Origin: Stercorarius parasiticus
Taxonomy: Eukaryota; Chordata; Aves; Charadriiformes; Stercorariidae
DNA length: 64,000 nucleotides
Reading direction: 5' to 3'
Assembly (NCBI GenBank): GCA_013396915.1
Contig: VWZL01001367.1
Coordinates: 434,001 to 498,000, forward strand
Part shown: positions 26,501-38,742 of the stretch, one piece after another
Numbering within the stretch: position 1 is the first letter of the stretch
How the letters are laid out: each line of letters begins with the position of its first letter
The notes under the pieces: model-generated
What the model saw: only the letters and a program-made list of their open reading frames with translations
What the model was told of the DNA's origin: nothing
The model's database searches: none
Position numbers and translations under genes: made by a program

Positions 26501-29500
26501 GTTAAAACAGTCAAATAATCCTGCCTTTCAAGTAATATTGCCTTTCATATTTTCATGAAGTCATATAAAAACACAGATTAAGTACTGCATAATCATCTTT
26601 CTGCAAACATGTACAATCTCATCATTCTGATTTTGATTTAAAGGATGGTACTTCAGTCCAGCCCACAATGGAATTAAATAATCAGCGATAGAGTTTCAGG
26701 ACAACAGGCATTACCCCCATCACCTGGTATCTAAATACCTTAGAAGTCTGATAAACTTTTGTTTTATGTCTCTATGTAGAAAGCAAGATTAGCATCAGCA
26801 CCAGTTTACAGATAAAGGGAAATAAAGAATGTCAGTTTTAAGACCCAAACCTAAGTTATTCATGCACCTTATTCTCTAAAAAAAATCTAGGCCTATGTTC
26901 ACGATGACACAGGATCACTGGTTATAGCAGTAGAAATTGCAGTCAGATCTAGAAAGCTCCATCCAATTAGTGGCTTACCCACAGGACAGTCTTTCTTACT
27001 GCATTTTCAATACTGATAGAATTTTTCTAGATAATTTTCATGAAGATGTAAACCAGCTTTTTAAAAATACATGTGACTGAATACATCTCACGTATGCAAT
27101 TTTTAAAATTTCAGATTAACCAATAGTTCAGAAAACAGGAAAGGTTCAAGAGATTGATAGGAAAATATTATAATTGAAACCACACCAAAGGCATGGGATA
27201 GTTATGCTGAGCTTTCTCAAAGAAGATAATGAGACGATATTTCAGTCCCACATACCAAGTGTGATTTTTCATTAATCTGCAAATAAAAAGTTGTACAGGA
27301 CTTTTCAGATAAAATTACTCAGAGGAAAGTCAGATGTTATATGCATATTATTTCAATAATGTCCACTTGAGGTATTTTTATAAACTTCTTGTAATGAATG
27401 AATCTGTACTGAACCCTTTCTAGTTTTTGAAACTTTTTAAATTAGGCAAAGCATCCTAATTTATACAATTCATACTTAGCTATATTAGTTATTTCTGCTA
27501 TCATTTCCTCTTCACATTACATGGTAATAAGAGATATTATTATCTAGTTTAAGCTTTCCACTGATTTAGCAGTTTTACTGCTACGGCACTTTAAAGCCAG
27601 GGATTTTGGAGTCAGTTTGAAGATAAGACAAATACTCTAAGGCTAAGCGGAATTTGCCCAACATTTCTTGTCCATTGCTTTCGCCAGACACTTAATTAGT
27701 ATTATAGCAAGCCAGAAGACGTTGTGAAAGAAATAACAAGGATATTTGATGATTTCTCTGACAGAATAGATTTAAAATAATGTTCAAAGAAAAAGGATAT
27801 GGAAACTAACTCATAACAAAAATTGGTAGTTTCAAAACCAAGATGGAAAAGAATATTTTTTAAATTTGAGTTGCAAGACAGAGTTCTTGGAAAACTTCAA
27901 AATGTGAAGTGATAAATGATGCTGTATAATTACCTCACGTTAAATGTGGCTTCAACTTAGATTATAATTATTTGGAGATCAGAATTCACTACAGAACAAA
28001 GTGTTTACTAATTTCCCCAACTTTGTTCTTGAAATACGGTCTTGTAAGAGCAAGAGAGGGATTGGGCCGTGCTGAAACCAGAAGATGAAAAGACATTGTA
28101 CAAATGACCATTATTTTTCCTCTGCTGGATCCTGCACTGACAACAATGCAGATGTGTGTCTTGCATAAAAAACAAGGAAGAAGTGAATCACAGAATTCAA
28201 ACACATCTGAAGCAGGTGGTTAGAATTAGGAACTTTCCCAGGGCTGAGTCAGTTTGATTTGCTACATTACATTGGAAGGCAGAATCAACTGCAGACTAGT
28301 TCCAGGCTGTGGCATTTGGACATCATCATCCAAAACAGTCACTATGGAAGGTGATGCTAAAAGATGTTTCTTATGGTATTTCCAAAGGGTCTGGTAGCAG
28401 GAAACAATAGAAATCCTGCTAAATCTCAAAAGACTAAGAGTGTACTATAAGACCAAAGCTAGCTACACTTTTTTTAGGAAACAAAATTGTCTCTCTACCC
28501 GCTTTAAAATCTACCTGCTCATATGGACATCGATAAATGGACTCATCCTAAAGAGCTCTTGGGGAATCTAAGAGGAAATATCTCCATTTCATATTGTTTC
28601 CGAAATTATTAATCAGGCCTTCTAAATGTATATCTACACAGGTTAAGCAATAGCCCTACTTCAGATAGTTCTTGCACAGCTGCAGTTGCCAAAATTTTAG
28701 AACAGAATTAAACGTCCCCTCCACTGGATAATTTATTATAAAAATATAAAAAAGATATTTTGCCTCAGCTAGAAGTAGTTCTGGAATTACTTTGGTACAG
28801 TAATAAAACATGAAGGTGCTACTAATCTGTTCCAGTACAAAGTAAGTGCAAGCCAGAAATAATACTGTTGTCTATCTGCATGATTTTAGCACAACTCAAC
28901 TTTGTCCAGACAGCAGTGTCTGGATCCAGACAGGGAGCTCATGATCAGCAAGAAAGGCTCGTCTTTCATTGGCTTTTCCTCCCACGAGAGGTTCCAAGCA
29001 CAATCATAGCAGGTACTAAGAGAAGGACATACAAGTTTAATGGGTTTGGAGGGTCCATGAGTCAGGACTCAAGCACAGGCAAAGGCAGAGATTGAACTAA
29101 ACATGTGAATATAGTATATGGTAATATTTAGCATTTCTTCTGTTGGGTACCACGTACTAGCCTTATTTGGTAGTATTTGTACACCTGCTCTGCACACATA
29201 TATGCAATTCAAAATTCAGCCCCAAATATAGATTATCATGCAGTTATTCACAGTTAAAGTTATATTCCAAATTGTAATTCTGTCAAGGTGACATAACATC
29301 TACCCTTATTGTCACCTATATATTATCATCCTTGGGATACTGTATGATGCTGTAGCATCTCAATCTCACCAGCACTGGGATAGAAATTGCATAGGTTGTT
29401 GAACACAATAAGGATTCATCAGTTGCTTCTTGGCCAAATACCGTGATAAATGCAGAGTTTTTCATCATTCGCTGCCGTTCTATGGTGCGAGACAAGCAGT

Positions 29501-30427
29501 GTTGTTACTGTGGAAAAAGGATAACAAAATATAAATAAAACTCCATAATCTGCTAGAAGCTAATAAATGAATTTCATTAAATTCACAATCTTTAAGGAGA
29601 AATCAACTCCTAGATATAAAAGATGTGTATTCAGGCAACGTATACTTCCGTTTTACCATCCTGTCCCATTTTTCATAACATCCTATGTTTTCTTTCGCTG
29701 ATCTGTCCTGTCATTCAACCAACATAGGGTTCAAAATCTTTTTCTCGCCATTAGTAATGAACCCTTGCATACCCTGAGAAATTATCTTCTTTACATCCAA
29801 AAAATACTTCACCAAAGCCTTTGCTGTCAGTAGGGTTGAAAGGACATCTCTACCACCTAATAAACACAGAATAGATTTAGCAAGGAGATTCAGAAAAGTA
29901 AGAAAAAGTAAGTGAAAATGTAGTACAGCATTAAAAAAGAGAGCCTTGAGACACACAGAAGATTAAAGGATTACTTCTATCTTGGAAGCTTTTGAGATGA
30001 AGGACCCAGGTAACCTATGCATCACTAGCACTGTTTAACTTTCCTGGTATAGTTTTATTTTTCTGGTGTTTTTGCAAGATAAAGTAGTGATCTGAACCAG
30101 TCATGATGGAATTTAAATAACAAGCCCTCTACCAGCGAGGCTGGAATAAATTCACAGATGAGGAGTATGGTCCACTACAGTTTCATGAAACGTTATTTTG
30201 CTGTAATCCAGTTCACATTTTTATAATTTGTCCAAGAGATTTAGCACTTATAATTTTTCTTTTTGACTACAAAACATTATTTATCCTATAAATACTGTCC
30301 CCTAGGAAACAAACTGTACCCTCCGAAATTTTTGAAATTGGTTGCAATAGCCTAAGTTAAAGTACAAATGTTCTGCAAATTTCCATATACAACAGATATC
30401 AGAAAAAATGGCATTTCAGATTAATAT
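20513..30427. other. Gene-free AT-rich DNA apart from one long orphan open frame
   Basis: No known gene is recognised. The stretch contains one notable minus-strand open frame (21612-22346, listed separately). A poly-T run lies near 23811-23818. Sequence near 24520-24565 faintly resembles CR1 reverse-transcriptase coding DNA but is too diverged to call. Otherwise it is AT-rich and low in repeats, and it may contain conserved noncoding elements that cannot be assessed without alignment. Confidence 0.55.
21612..22346 (-). other. Long orphan open frame, 244 codons, coding status doubtful
   Basis: This is the longest open frame in the window. It is 244 codons long, but its first codon is GTG. 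The first in-frame ATG is at 22124-22122, which gives 170 codons. The conceptual product is Cys-rich with a hydrophobic central section (around residues 165-205). I recognise no domain or family. A strong splice-donor-like GTAAGT begins on the minus strand at 22350, just before the open frame, so if that donor is used the frame would be intronic. Codon usage shows no strong GC3 bias. By rough reasoning a run this long is uncommon but possible by chance in 64 kb of AT-rich DNA. I do not claim a protein. Confidence 0.2.
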
Positions 30428-30454
30428 TATATCATATCATATCATATCTTATCT
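30428..30454. repeat. ATATC/ATCAT pentanucleotide microsatellite
   Basis: Four to five tandem copies of an ATATC-type unit, slightly degraded at the right end. The tract stops about 12 bp before the left edge of the solo LTR and its duplicated target bases. Confidence 0.75.
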
Positions 30455-30466
30455 CAGAAGAGTTAC

Positions 30467-30959
30467 TGTCGTGTTTTAATGCCATCCGGCAACTAGAACC
30501 TCACAGCCGGTCACTCACCCTCCCCCTTGGTCCCCACAAGAGGGTGGGAAGAAAAGGGAAAAAATAGGAGGGAAAAGGGAGGAAAAAAACCTCATGGGCT
30601 GAGATAAAGACAGTTTAGTATAAACAATAGCAGAAAAGTAAAAATAACAATAATAATAACATCAGTAATAATAACATCAACAATAATGACAGGGGCCGCT
30701 CTCACCACCCAATGAATTGGCACTGTCCCGAGCAGGGATTGTGGATTCCTGACCCCCGGCTAACCCCCATTTATATACTGAGCATTGACGTCTATGGTTT
30801 GGAATATTTCATTGACCATTCCATTGTTCTGTCTATGCTTCTATGGGAAGCTGAAAAAAGTCCTTGAATAGTGTAAACATCACTTAGCAACAGCTAAAAG
30901 CAATAGGTATTATTGACATCCATTCACAGCAATCACTAGAAAGAAAATGAACCAGGACA
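30467..30959 (-). mobile_element. Solo LTR of an endogenous retrovirus (ERVL-like)
   Basis: This is a roughly 493-bp element beginning TG and ending CA on the plus strand. It reads as an avian ERVL-type LTR in minus orientation: in sense direction it opens with TGTCCTGGTTC, carries a TATATAAA box (30770-30777, complement) and continues into the typical CTGTCTTTATCTCAGCCCA segment (near 30596-30615). The flanking pentamers GTTAC (30462-30466) and GTTAT (30960-30964) match at four of five bases, consistent with a 5-bp target-site duplication and an intact insertion. No gag, pol or env sequence lies beside it, so it is a solo LTR left by LTR-LTR recombination. An AAT-rich microsatellite has expanded inside it. 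Assignment to ERVL is from memory of bird LTRs, not a database match. Confidence 0.8.
30640..30690. repeat. AAT/AAC-rich simple repeat inside the LTR
   Basis: Interrupted trinucleotide tract of AAT and AAC units within the solo LTR, apparently expanded after insertion. It sits between the TATA-like box and the R/U5-like part in LTR sense orientation. Confidence 0.7.
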
Positions 30960-30964
30960 GTTAT

Positions 30965-31921
30965 TCTTCACTTTCTCATTTTAATATCTATTGATACCTC
31001 AGAACTCTTCTATATTTAAATTATTAAGGGAATCACCTAAAAACCTTATTGTAACCCTGTATTACCTGCTTTAACATCTTCTTTGCATACGTTATTAATG
31101 TTGTCCTTCGTGCCATCCCATGTTCTTGTTTTCACTTTCAGTAATGCAAAATACCTAGAACTTCAGCTAACCAGTTTGTTGAATGAGCTAATAAGTTAAT
31201 GGGTCCAATTCTGTAAAGCCACAGCCAGACAGAGAGCTTGTATCTGAGTTTTGATAGGGAAGTATCCTGACAAAAGAATGTTTTTTGACCATATACTTCA
31301 TGCGTTTCAAGGAAATAGTGTATCTACATCAACAGAAAAATGCTTTTATCAGCACACTTCACGTCCACTGTGCACATTGGCAGCACAGCTGTATCAGCAC
31401 GAGCTTGTAGTGGAGACAACCTGTACGTCCTAGTAACAGAGTTCAAATGCAGGCCGTAGTGTCTGGGTTATCTAGCTCTTCCAGAACATTGACTAAACTC
31501 TCTTCGAAGTCAGGGAGTACAGAAAGGGTAACAAGGAAACTGCGAGAGAAATAACCTATTTCAAAGTGAATTTTGCATTTTGAAGATTTCAGAGACAGTT
31601 AACCACTTCTAAACAGGACAAAAGCACGAAGTCACTGCACGCACTGCATCCATGCTGCAAACGTCACCCAGTGTGGTACTGAGCACCAGCATCCTGGGGT
31701 TTGAGCTAAAACAGAACCAATTTTCTGTTTAGTAATGTTACTTTTCAGTTAAGCCTCTTCTGACTGAACTCTCTGAAATTAACAGCATATTATTCTGACA
31801 GTATCCACTTCCAGAACGGTAAGACCTGATTTGTTTATAACTTGCACCAAGGAATGGTATGCAGAGACACTCTTGCTTATACTTACTGCTATAATAAACA
31901 GGGTCAGCTAACTTTGTTATT
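30965..31921. other. Unique-looking spacer between two LTRs
   Basis: About 960 bp of AT-rich sequence between two oppositely oriented LTRs. I find no retroviral coding motif, primer-binding site or polypurine tract, so the two LTRs do not appear to bound one provirus. They also belong to different LTR families. Nothing else is recognised. Confidence 0.6.
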
Positions 31922-32466
31922 TGTCATGTTGGAGGTTCAGAAGCCGAAGAGCACAAAGGGGTCGCACCTGGGGGGAGGAAGGGACAGGACAGGTGACCCA
32001 AAACTGACCGATGTGGCATTCCATCCCATTTACATCATGCTCTGTATAAAAGCTGAGGGAGCAAAGGGTCAGTGCTCTTTCTTCAATGGCTGGTGTCCAA
32101 GGAAGACTCTGTTCGTCTGCCTTTGATCCTGATCCGTGTGTTCCTGAATCCAGATCCGGAATCCAGTTCCTGTCCACCACTGAGTCCTGTGTGGGACTTT
32201 CCCAGTGCCTGCTAATGGCGTGATTGTCATCCTGGGAGCTCCATACGGTTTTGTATATATATTGCGTATATTTCATTATTTTTCTTTTTATTATTTTATT
32301 AATATTTTCATTGAAGTAGTGAGTTTCTTTTTCAAACTTATAAGTTGCTTTTCTCTCTCATCCTTCCCTCCCTGAAGGGAGATGCTCTCCTCTCTCTGAA
32401 GGGGAGAGAAGTAACAGAGAGCATCTGTTGTTCGTTGCAGTGGCCAGTCTGGCCCAAACTATGGCA
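31922..32466 (+). mobile_element. ERV-type LTR, plus orientation
   Basis: About 545 bp bounded by imperfect inverted ends TGTCAT (31922-31927) and ATGGCA (32461-32466). It contains a good TATA box (TATAAAAG, 32045-32052), a T- and A-rich 3' half around 32255-32350 and a CT-rich, then purine-rich, tail (32350-32420) ending in a segment like those seen at the ends of avian ERVL-type LTRs. The flanking pentamers (TTATT left, GCCTT right) do not match, so either the true edges differ by a few bases or one flank has been rearranged. No primer-binding site or polypurine tract is evident, so I favour a solo LTR. Family name not assigned. Short open frames across it, on both strands, are not retroviral proteins. 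Confidence 0.65.
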
Positions 32467-35400
32467 GCCTTCAGCCGCAGAAGGAAGTGAGAGCCTGCAA
32501 TACAGAGCAAATGGTGTTTAATAGCTTGCTGGATTTGGGCTTTAAAAATTGACTCCCAGTTTTGGCTTGTCAAAGTAGATGATCTAGTTGTTTTTATTAA
32601 ACAAGGAAGTAGTTGTACAGGAGGTTTGAGGGTCAGGGAGATAACTTGCTTCTGTAAATTACGTAAGGATGGGACGTGGCCCTGAAAGCGTCTGTGATTC
32701 ACTTTCTGAATAGTTTCACTAACAAGTATTGCAACATCTTCTCCATCTTACTGCTTTTCAAGGACTAGTAAAGCTTAAACATTTACTCTGAACTTCCAGG
32801 TCATTTAATTCAATTCTCATAAAGAAGCACGAAGAGCACCCAGGTGTCATAAAGATGCCAATCACTAAAGCAGACTTGCATGTAAATGTAGGGTATTTTT
32901 TTCTCCTCCAGTATATTGTAATAGGATTTTATTATGATAATGAGATTTACGAGGAACTGTCCCTGTCATAACTTTAGGTAGAAAAGCTGAGAAGTCTATT
33001 TAACCTAAGTTATCATCATGCAAATTCATATCAAGCAATAGTCAAAATTAATTTTCTTGTGAAGTGGAAGACGAAGACGACTCATTTTACTTTGTTATAT
33101 CTTACACATTAAGATACCAGGCATTCTAGAAATAGCTAGCACATTATTTCTTCCTACATTATCATGAGAAATGAAAAGACTGAATGCATGCCATTGAGTA
33201 TGTGCATACGCATCTGTTTTCCAGTGGTTAGTGTTAAAAATGCTAAAGTACGTCATCAGAAAAATCAGAAATGTTTGCGATTGTGAAGATCCAATGAGTT
33301 CACTGAAGTTGATTTTTATTCATATAGTGTGTGAAAGGAGAATAAGATTAATCAAAAATGAAAATTATATTAGTGTACTTGGACAAAGCTGATCCTTGTA
33401 CAAGGCTTCTTTAATTGTGAAGTTTCTCCTGACTTAAATTTCACATAATTTGACCGAAGGTAAAATCATAGTACTGCCTTCATACCTATCTATCTCTTCC
33501 AGTGCACTGTGAAAGCAACTAAAAATATACTTAATAGGCTGAGCTAGGTATTCTGCAGGTCAATAATCTTCAAGGATCAAGAGTGAAAGAAAATGCTGAA
33601 TTATACCCTGCCAATGAGACTGTCTTGCTTCCAACCACCAAAGTGCCTGCAGAGGGTTATCTGAAATGCCTCAGCTCATCTCAGTTACAAGGGCAGAACA
33701 TGACAAGAGTGGCAGATTCGAAAGATCCAAAGAAGAGACTGAAACCAGGAACCTGTGTTGAATACGGAAACAGTACATAAAATCTATCTAACACATGATA
33801 ATATGCTCTGTGCCTACAATGCTGCTGAACCGAAAATTGAAAATGAACCTTATAAGATGCTCAGTGTAATTTAACTTGGGAACAAAAAGCCATAGATAAC
33901 CATTTTGAGGGACTCAGACAGAAAAGGGCACAAGTTCTTTGGTAACTAAAGACGGAAAAAGTGCTTTTGGCTGCTGTCTGGGCATGCAGAAGCAGATGAA
34001 TATCCAATAAGACACTGACTATGAGCTTCATTAAGAAAATAGTATGCTGTTTGTTCAGACAATCTTTCCATTAAAGGTACAAATAACTTACCCCAGTTGT
34101 TTCAATTCATAGCTACCATATGTCTGAGTTCTTATACATACATCTTACCAACAATGCAAAGAAAATCACAATTTTAACACCAGTGTTTGATGATGTTTCA
34201 CTGCAAACTTTAACATTAAGAATCCTTAAGATCCTCAAAATACCATTCCCCATTAGTCTCAGGAAATACTGGTACCAAAGATCTGTCCAAGAGACATTTT
34301 GAAACAGGTAATGAAACATTTTCTCTGTAAACTCTTCCCAAGAAGCTGCAGAAAGTCAAGTACTGTCAGGACTGTGGAGGACAGCAGAGTGCCCTGAGAG
34401 TTCTTCAGCAATACAATCCTTTTCTTTCAAACTTCAGAACAAAATTTCAGGGACTTCTAGAGTATAGAAAGACACATTTCCTAATTTTGACATTTTCTTT
34501 AATAAGCTCTTCAGCTATCACTGCCCCTTCTGGGGCTTAAAAAACCCTACTCTCTTTCTCCCAATAGCTAATCTAAGCTAATCGAATATCCTTCATTTTA
34601 ATCAGAGAGGAACAGCCCAAATATTTATGTAAAAAAAAAAAAAAATAGTGTGTTAATGTATGATGTTTGTACAAGTTCTTCTATAAAGAACTAAAATTTC
34701 CCTCCTGTTCCTAGTCATGAGGGTATCCAATGTTTCCATTCATCTTATGGAAGAAAACCCCATCTTTTTCCTTCGGCTTAATGCCCACATCCCCCATTCA
34801 TTACAGTCAGTGAAACTTTTGTTCAATAAACATTTACTACTAGTTATGGTATGTTGTAGAAGACTTCAGAGGGGTTACTTCATGTAGTAAGAGGTATCTT
34901 TGGTATTATGCATTACCAAATTTGCAAAATAAAACTTTAATAAGTACTCCTCAGTGGAAATAATCACAGGTTTGTCACTGAAAGCATATTTTGCATGTAA
35001 GAAAGTTACTCACCTGAAACAAGCATCCTTCAGGGCATATTGTCACAAGGGATGCTACAGCAGAGCTGTTTCCTAGCAGTGACTCCCAGGGGACTTGTGG
35101 GTTTTCGGCTCATGGCACTAGCACAGTTTCCCCAGCAGCAGAACTGATAGTAAAACTCAAAGCAAAAGGGAACTGCTGCTGGTGGCTGTGAATGAGCAGA
35201 GTCCACCTTGAAGAGCTTTGGTTATAGGCAAAAGCAAAGTTTTCTTCTTTTACACGTGGTCTGCCTGTATTCACGCTCCCCTGAGTCCAACAGTCAGGGC
35301 TTCCATTCTGTTAAACAAAATGTCTTAGTTAAATGCAGGATAAAAATTTTAACAGAATTATTGATTTGATCTGGATGCTAGATTTCAGGAATAATTTTTT

Positions 35401-36354
35401 GTGAATACACAAATTGAATTCTAAGTGTCAGGTTTATGGGAAATATGAAAACATTTTTCAAACCAAACAGGAAAGAAGCTTGCACTTTTTCTTTTTAAAT
35501 GTTTGACACAACACTTCCAGACTAGGAACAGAAATACTGCCAGGCAATAACATCCTGATCTAATGCCGAGGGCTGTGACAATGCATGAGGCAAAGCACTG
35601 ATAACCCTGTCTGGTAAACAAACCTCTAACCCTGACCAAGCACCTTTATTAAGGAATTCACCCACACACTGAGGAAGCCATTGATTTCCAGAGTTTAGTA
35701 AATTCATGTCAATTTACTGTAATATTTTTCAATACAGAGTATAATACACTAAGAAAGCACTGAGATGTGGCCAGACAACATTTATTCTTTTACCATACGG
35801 AATAAGACCCTCTATATTGGGTGCAAGCTTCCAAGTTACTTTGATGAAAGGTCTTTTGCCAAAATCCATCGTTGCGGTTAATCAGAAAATATTGATAACC
35901 ATGGCTCAGATTGACCAAATACTCACTGAAAGGCCATTTAGTTCATAATACTAGCGGGCAGAAATTTCCCTTTAATGTGATAATCCAGTGAAGTACAGGT
36001 TTTATAGTGTACTAGGTTCTCAGAAAACCTTTTCCTCTGTTGTGTAAAAACCTTTAAAAATCATTAATTGTGGGTAAAACAGAGAGGAAAAGACATGACT
36101 AAGCTTACTAGCAAGACATTAATGAATGGTACAAAACCTTTAAAAAACCCTAGAAGTCCGTTAATAATATTTTATTTTTCCTTGCATACAAAAAGATGAC
36201 CCCATATACTCTGTACTCCTTCCCTGTCTTACCCTTGCAAAGTGATCTTAAGTGTTACGACAACTCAATCTGTATTCACCACCAGCAGTATGGTAAAGTA
36301 TTGTCCAGAAAAAGAAAGAAAAAAAAGAAAAAAAGCACGTTGTGAACTTGGCTG
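32467..36354. other. AT-rich DNA, nothing recognised; A-rich tract at right end
   Basis: I see no gene. A minus-strand open frame of 114 codons (32358-32702) straddles the LTR edge and has no recognisable domain. Poly-A lies at 34631-34645. A purine, A-rich tract (36308-36334) precedes the CR1 copy. CR1 elements do not end in poly-A, so this tract is probably unrelated simple sequence. Confidence 0.55.
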
Positions 36355-36795
36355 GATCACAGAATCATAGAATCACAGAATGATAGGGGTTGGAAGGGAC
36401 CTCTGGACATCACCTAGTCCAACCCCCCTGCCAGAGCAGGGTCACCCAGAGCAGGCTGCACAGGAACGCGTCCAGGCGGGTTTTGAATGTCTCCAGAGAT
36501 GGAGACTCCACCGCCTCTCTGGGCAGCCTGTTCCAGTGCTCTGCCACCCTCAAAGTAAAGAAGTTCCTCCTCATGTTGAGATGGAACTTCCTGTGTTCAA
36601 GTTTGTGCCCATCTGTCATATTCACCTGCCCCTTAATCCTTACCCAAAAGCTCTCAACTCTCTCTTCTTCCGCCCCCAGGGAGAGCTAAATACATTCCAG
36701 ATACTCTCTCACATAAAGAGCAACTCCACCGCCTCGCTGGCCTGTCTTTCCTAAAAGGACATAGCCATCCATGGCAGCGTTCCAGTCATGTGAGA
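36355..36795 (-). mobile_element. CR1 LINE, internally deleted, dead
   Basis: Read on the minus strand, 36795 to about 36626 encodes part of the CR1 ORF2 endonuclease, with the motifs SHDWNAAMDGY and GGGVALYVRE and then VRIKG. The frame continues without shift across about 36615-36625 into the ORF2 C-terminus, with [20 protein letters not shown] then SPSLETFK. It ends at a TGA (36410-36412), followed by a short 3' UTR and octamer-type terminal repeats (about 36355-36385). The remaining endonuclease and the whole reverse transcriptase, normally some 2 kb, are absent. An in-frame TAG at 36686-36688 interrupts the endonuclease fragment. The copy is 5' truncated at about 36795, as usual for CR1, and cannot move by itself. 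CR1 makes no target-site duplication of fixed length, and none is seen. Confidence 0.9.
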
Positions 36796-36990
36796 GATCA
36801 ATTATGTGCTCTTATCAACTGTGGTGTTACTGTGGTCCACCTTTCCGGCTTCCTAATTTATGAAGGCCATAAGTCACTACTAGATCTAAATCACCTCCGC
36901 ATTTCTTAATCTGTTCTGTTTTTTATCTCTCTGTCTTTCACTCACATGTAAATATCTCCATATTCATAATAAGACAGAGGCTATTGCTAC

Positions 36991-37024
36991 TATTTTCAGT
37001 GTCTATTTTCAGTGTCTATTTTCA
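36991..37024. repeat. 13-bp direct tandem repeat, 2.6 copies
   Basis: The unit TATTTTCAGTGTC is repeated perfectly at 36991-37003 and 37004-37016, with a partial third copy to 37024. The lack of divergence suggests a recent slippage duplication. Confidence 0.9.
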
Positions 37025-38742
37025 AATGGGTTTGAAGTATCAAACACATAGTATCTTTTGTACAACATGAGTATAAGTGCGTCTGCTAAAGTGAGTAAGA
37101 GATGACAATACTATTATAAAACTGTCTTGGATGAGGTTTCAAAATTAGAAATCAAAAAAGTAAATACTATCCCAGAATACACAGCTTCAGTGCATCAGGA
37201 GTAATTTCTCTCTTAATGGAGGATACTTAGTACAAAAAGAACTTTTTTTTTATTCAACGTTTGGTTTATTTGAGAGGGCCATGTTTGCTCTGTGATTAGT
37301 ACAGAATTGCAGAGCAGGGAAGAACAGAGAACAAACAGAAGCAGTTATATTTTCAGAAATCATGAAAGCTTTAATAAAAACATCTCGGAACTGCCCAGAC
37401 ACATCCTGGTCCTTCCCTAACAACGGGGGGAGCAAGAGTTGCAGAGTTTAATTTTCCTTTAAAGCAGCCATGTAATACAGCTTAATTCATTCAGTACTGA
37501 CTAGATCTCCTGAAAGGCCACAGGGGAAATGAAGGGAGGACAGAGGCGTCATTTCTCTCCTCCTCCTGCAAACAACCAGTGGCAGAACCCTCTCGGGTAC
37601 CAGAAATACCAGACACTAGAATAATGCTGGAACGTTGCACAAGTTAAGTGAAACGAAAAAAAGGGAAGGCAGCCCCCTCCCTGCCCCCAGCTCTCCCCCA
37701 ATCTGGTCTGCCTTTTAGCTAGAGTCATCTCAAGGGCTTCTCATAACAAGAGAAGACACTACATTTTCAGATGGAAATGTGATTTCTCAAGTTGACAGTA
37801 CAGCTTTAATTAAATGGGAGTCCAAGGAAAGAACATATCACCGGGAAATAAATAGGCTATAAAAGAAGAAAACCACTAGTGTGGATAACCAAGGAAATTA
37901 AGCGAGTGAACAGGAAAGAGCAAAGGCCATGTGAGACATCTGTTACAAAACATCAAGGTCAATGCTACAAGTGGAGGCATGGACAGCTAAAGTGACAGAG
38001 ATTACGGAAACGATCAAGGAAGCAAAGATCGAGTATGAAAGGAAATTGGCAGATTCTTACTCAGTGCATTCTGCACTGACCTGCAAAAAGGGAATTTTTA
38101 TGTTTTAAAACACTGTATCTGAAAAAAATTAACTGAAGCATATTGGAGATTTTTAGGCAATAAATTGACTTAAAATGCAAGCAGCTATAGAAAGCAATTG
38201 TTTCTAATATTCTACATAAAGTTACAGACTTACTGCCTCTTTCTTAAAAACTATGTCCTAGATTAACGTGAGAAAAAGCATTTTGAAGCACCATACTGGG
38301 AACTAACAATTCTCCAAGCACAGCGCCACGTCTGAACGTTTCTGCCATTTGCCATTTTTCTCAAAAACAAATTTCTGGAAAAATTATTTTGGAATTAATG
38401 AAAAACAGAGCCAGGCACCATGGTGCAGTTAGAGTGTTAGCTCCTGCGGCTTACAGCAGGAACCTGGACACCCCCAGTGAACAGGACACCTGGGCTACAG
38501 GGCAACCCAATGGGCAATTCAGTGTTTACTATCAAAGTTGTATTGTGCTGGGAAGTTATCTCACAATAGCTTCTGACAAGTTGCTCAGCGTAATTCTGCT
38601 ATATTTTTCTTTCACAATGGTAATGAACCCATTACTCATCATGATCATCACACCTCTCTGAGCTACTTTTGTTCTGTTCTCGTTGTTTAGCTAACTATTC
38701 TGTTGCATCTTATTTTCTGTTTGCTGGTATTCACCTGATTCA

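Noticed and set aside
31842..32276. Open frames of 94 (plus) and 119 (minus) codons across the LTR
   Set aside because: They lie largely inside the LTR and show no retroviral protein motifs.
32358..32702. 114-codon minus-strand frame, and a shorter open plus-strand frame, next to the LTR as possible gag remnants
   Set aside because: No gag motif, primer-binding site or matching flank supports a proviral interior here, and open frames of this length are expected by chance.
36380..36754. Plus-strand open frames of 99 and 124 codons
   Set aside because: They are antisense shadows of the minus-strand CR1 ORF2 remnant.
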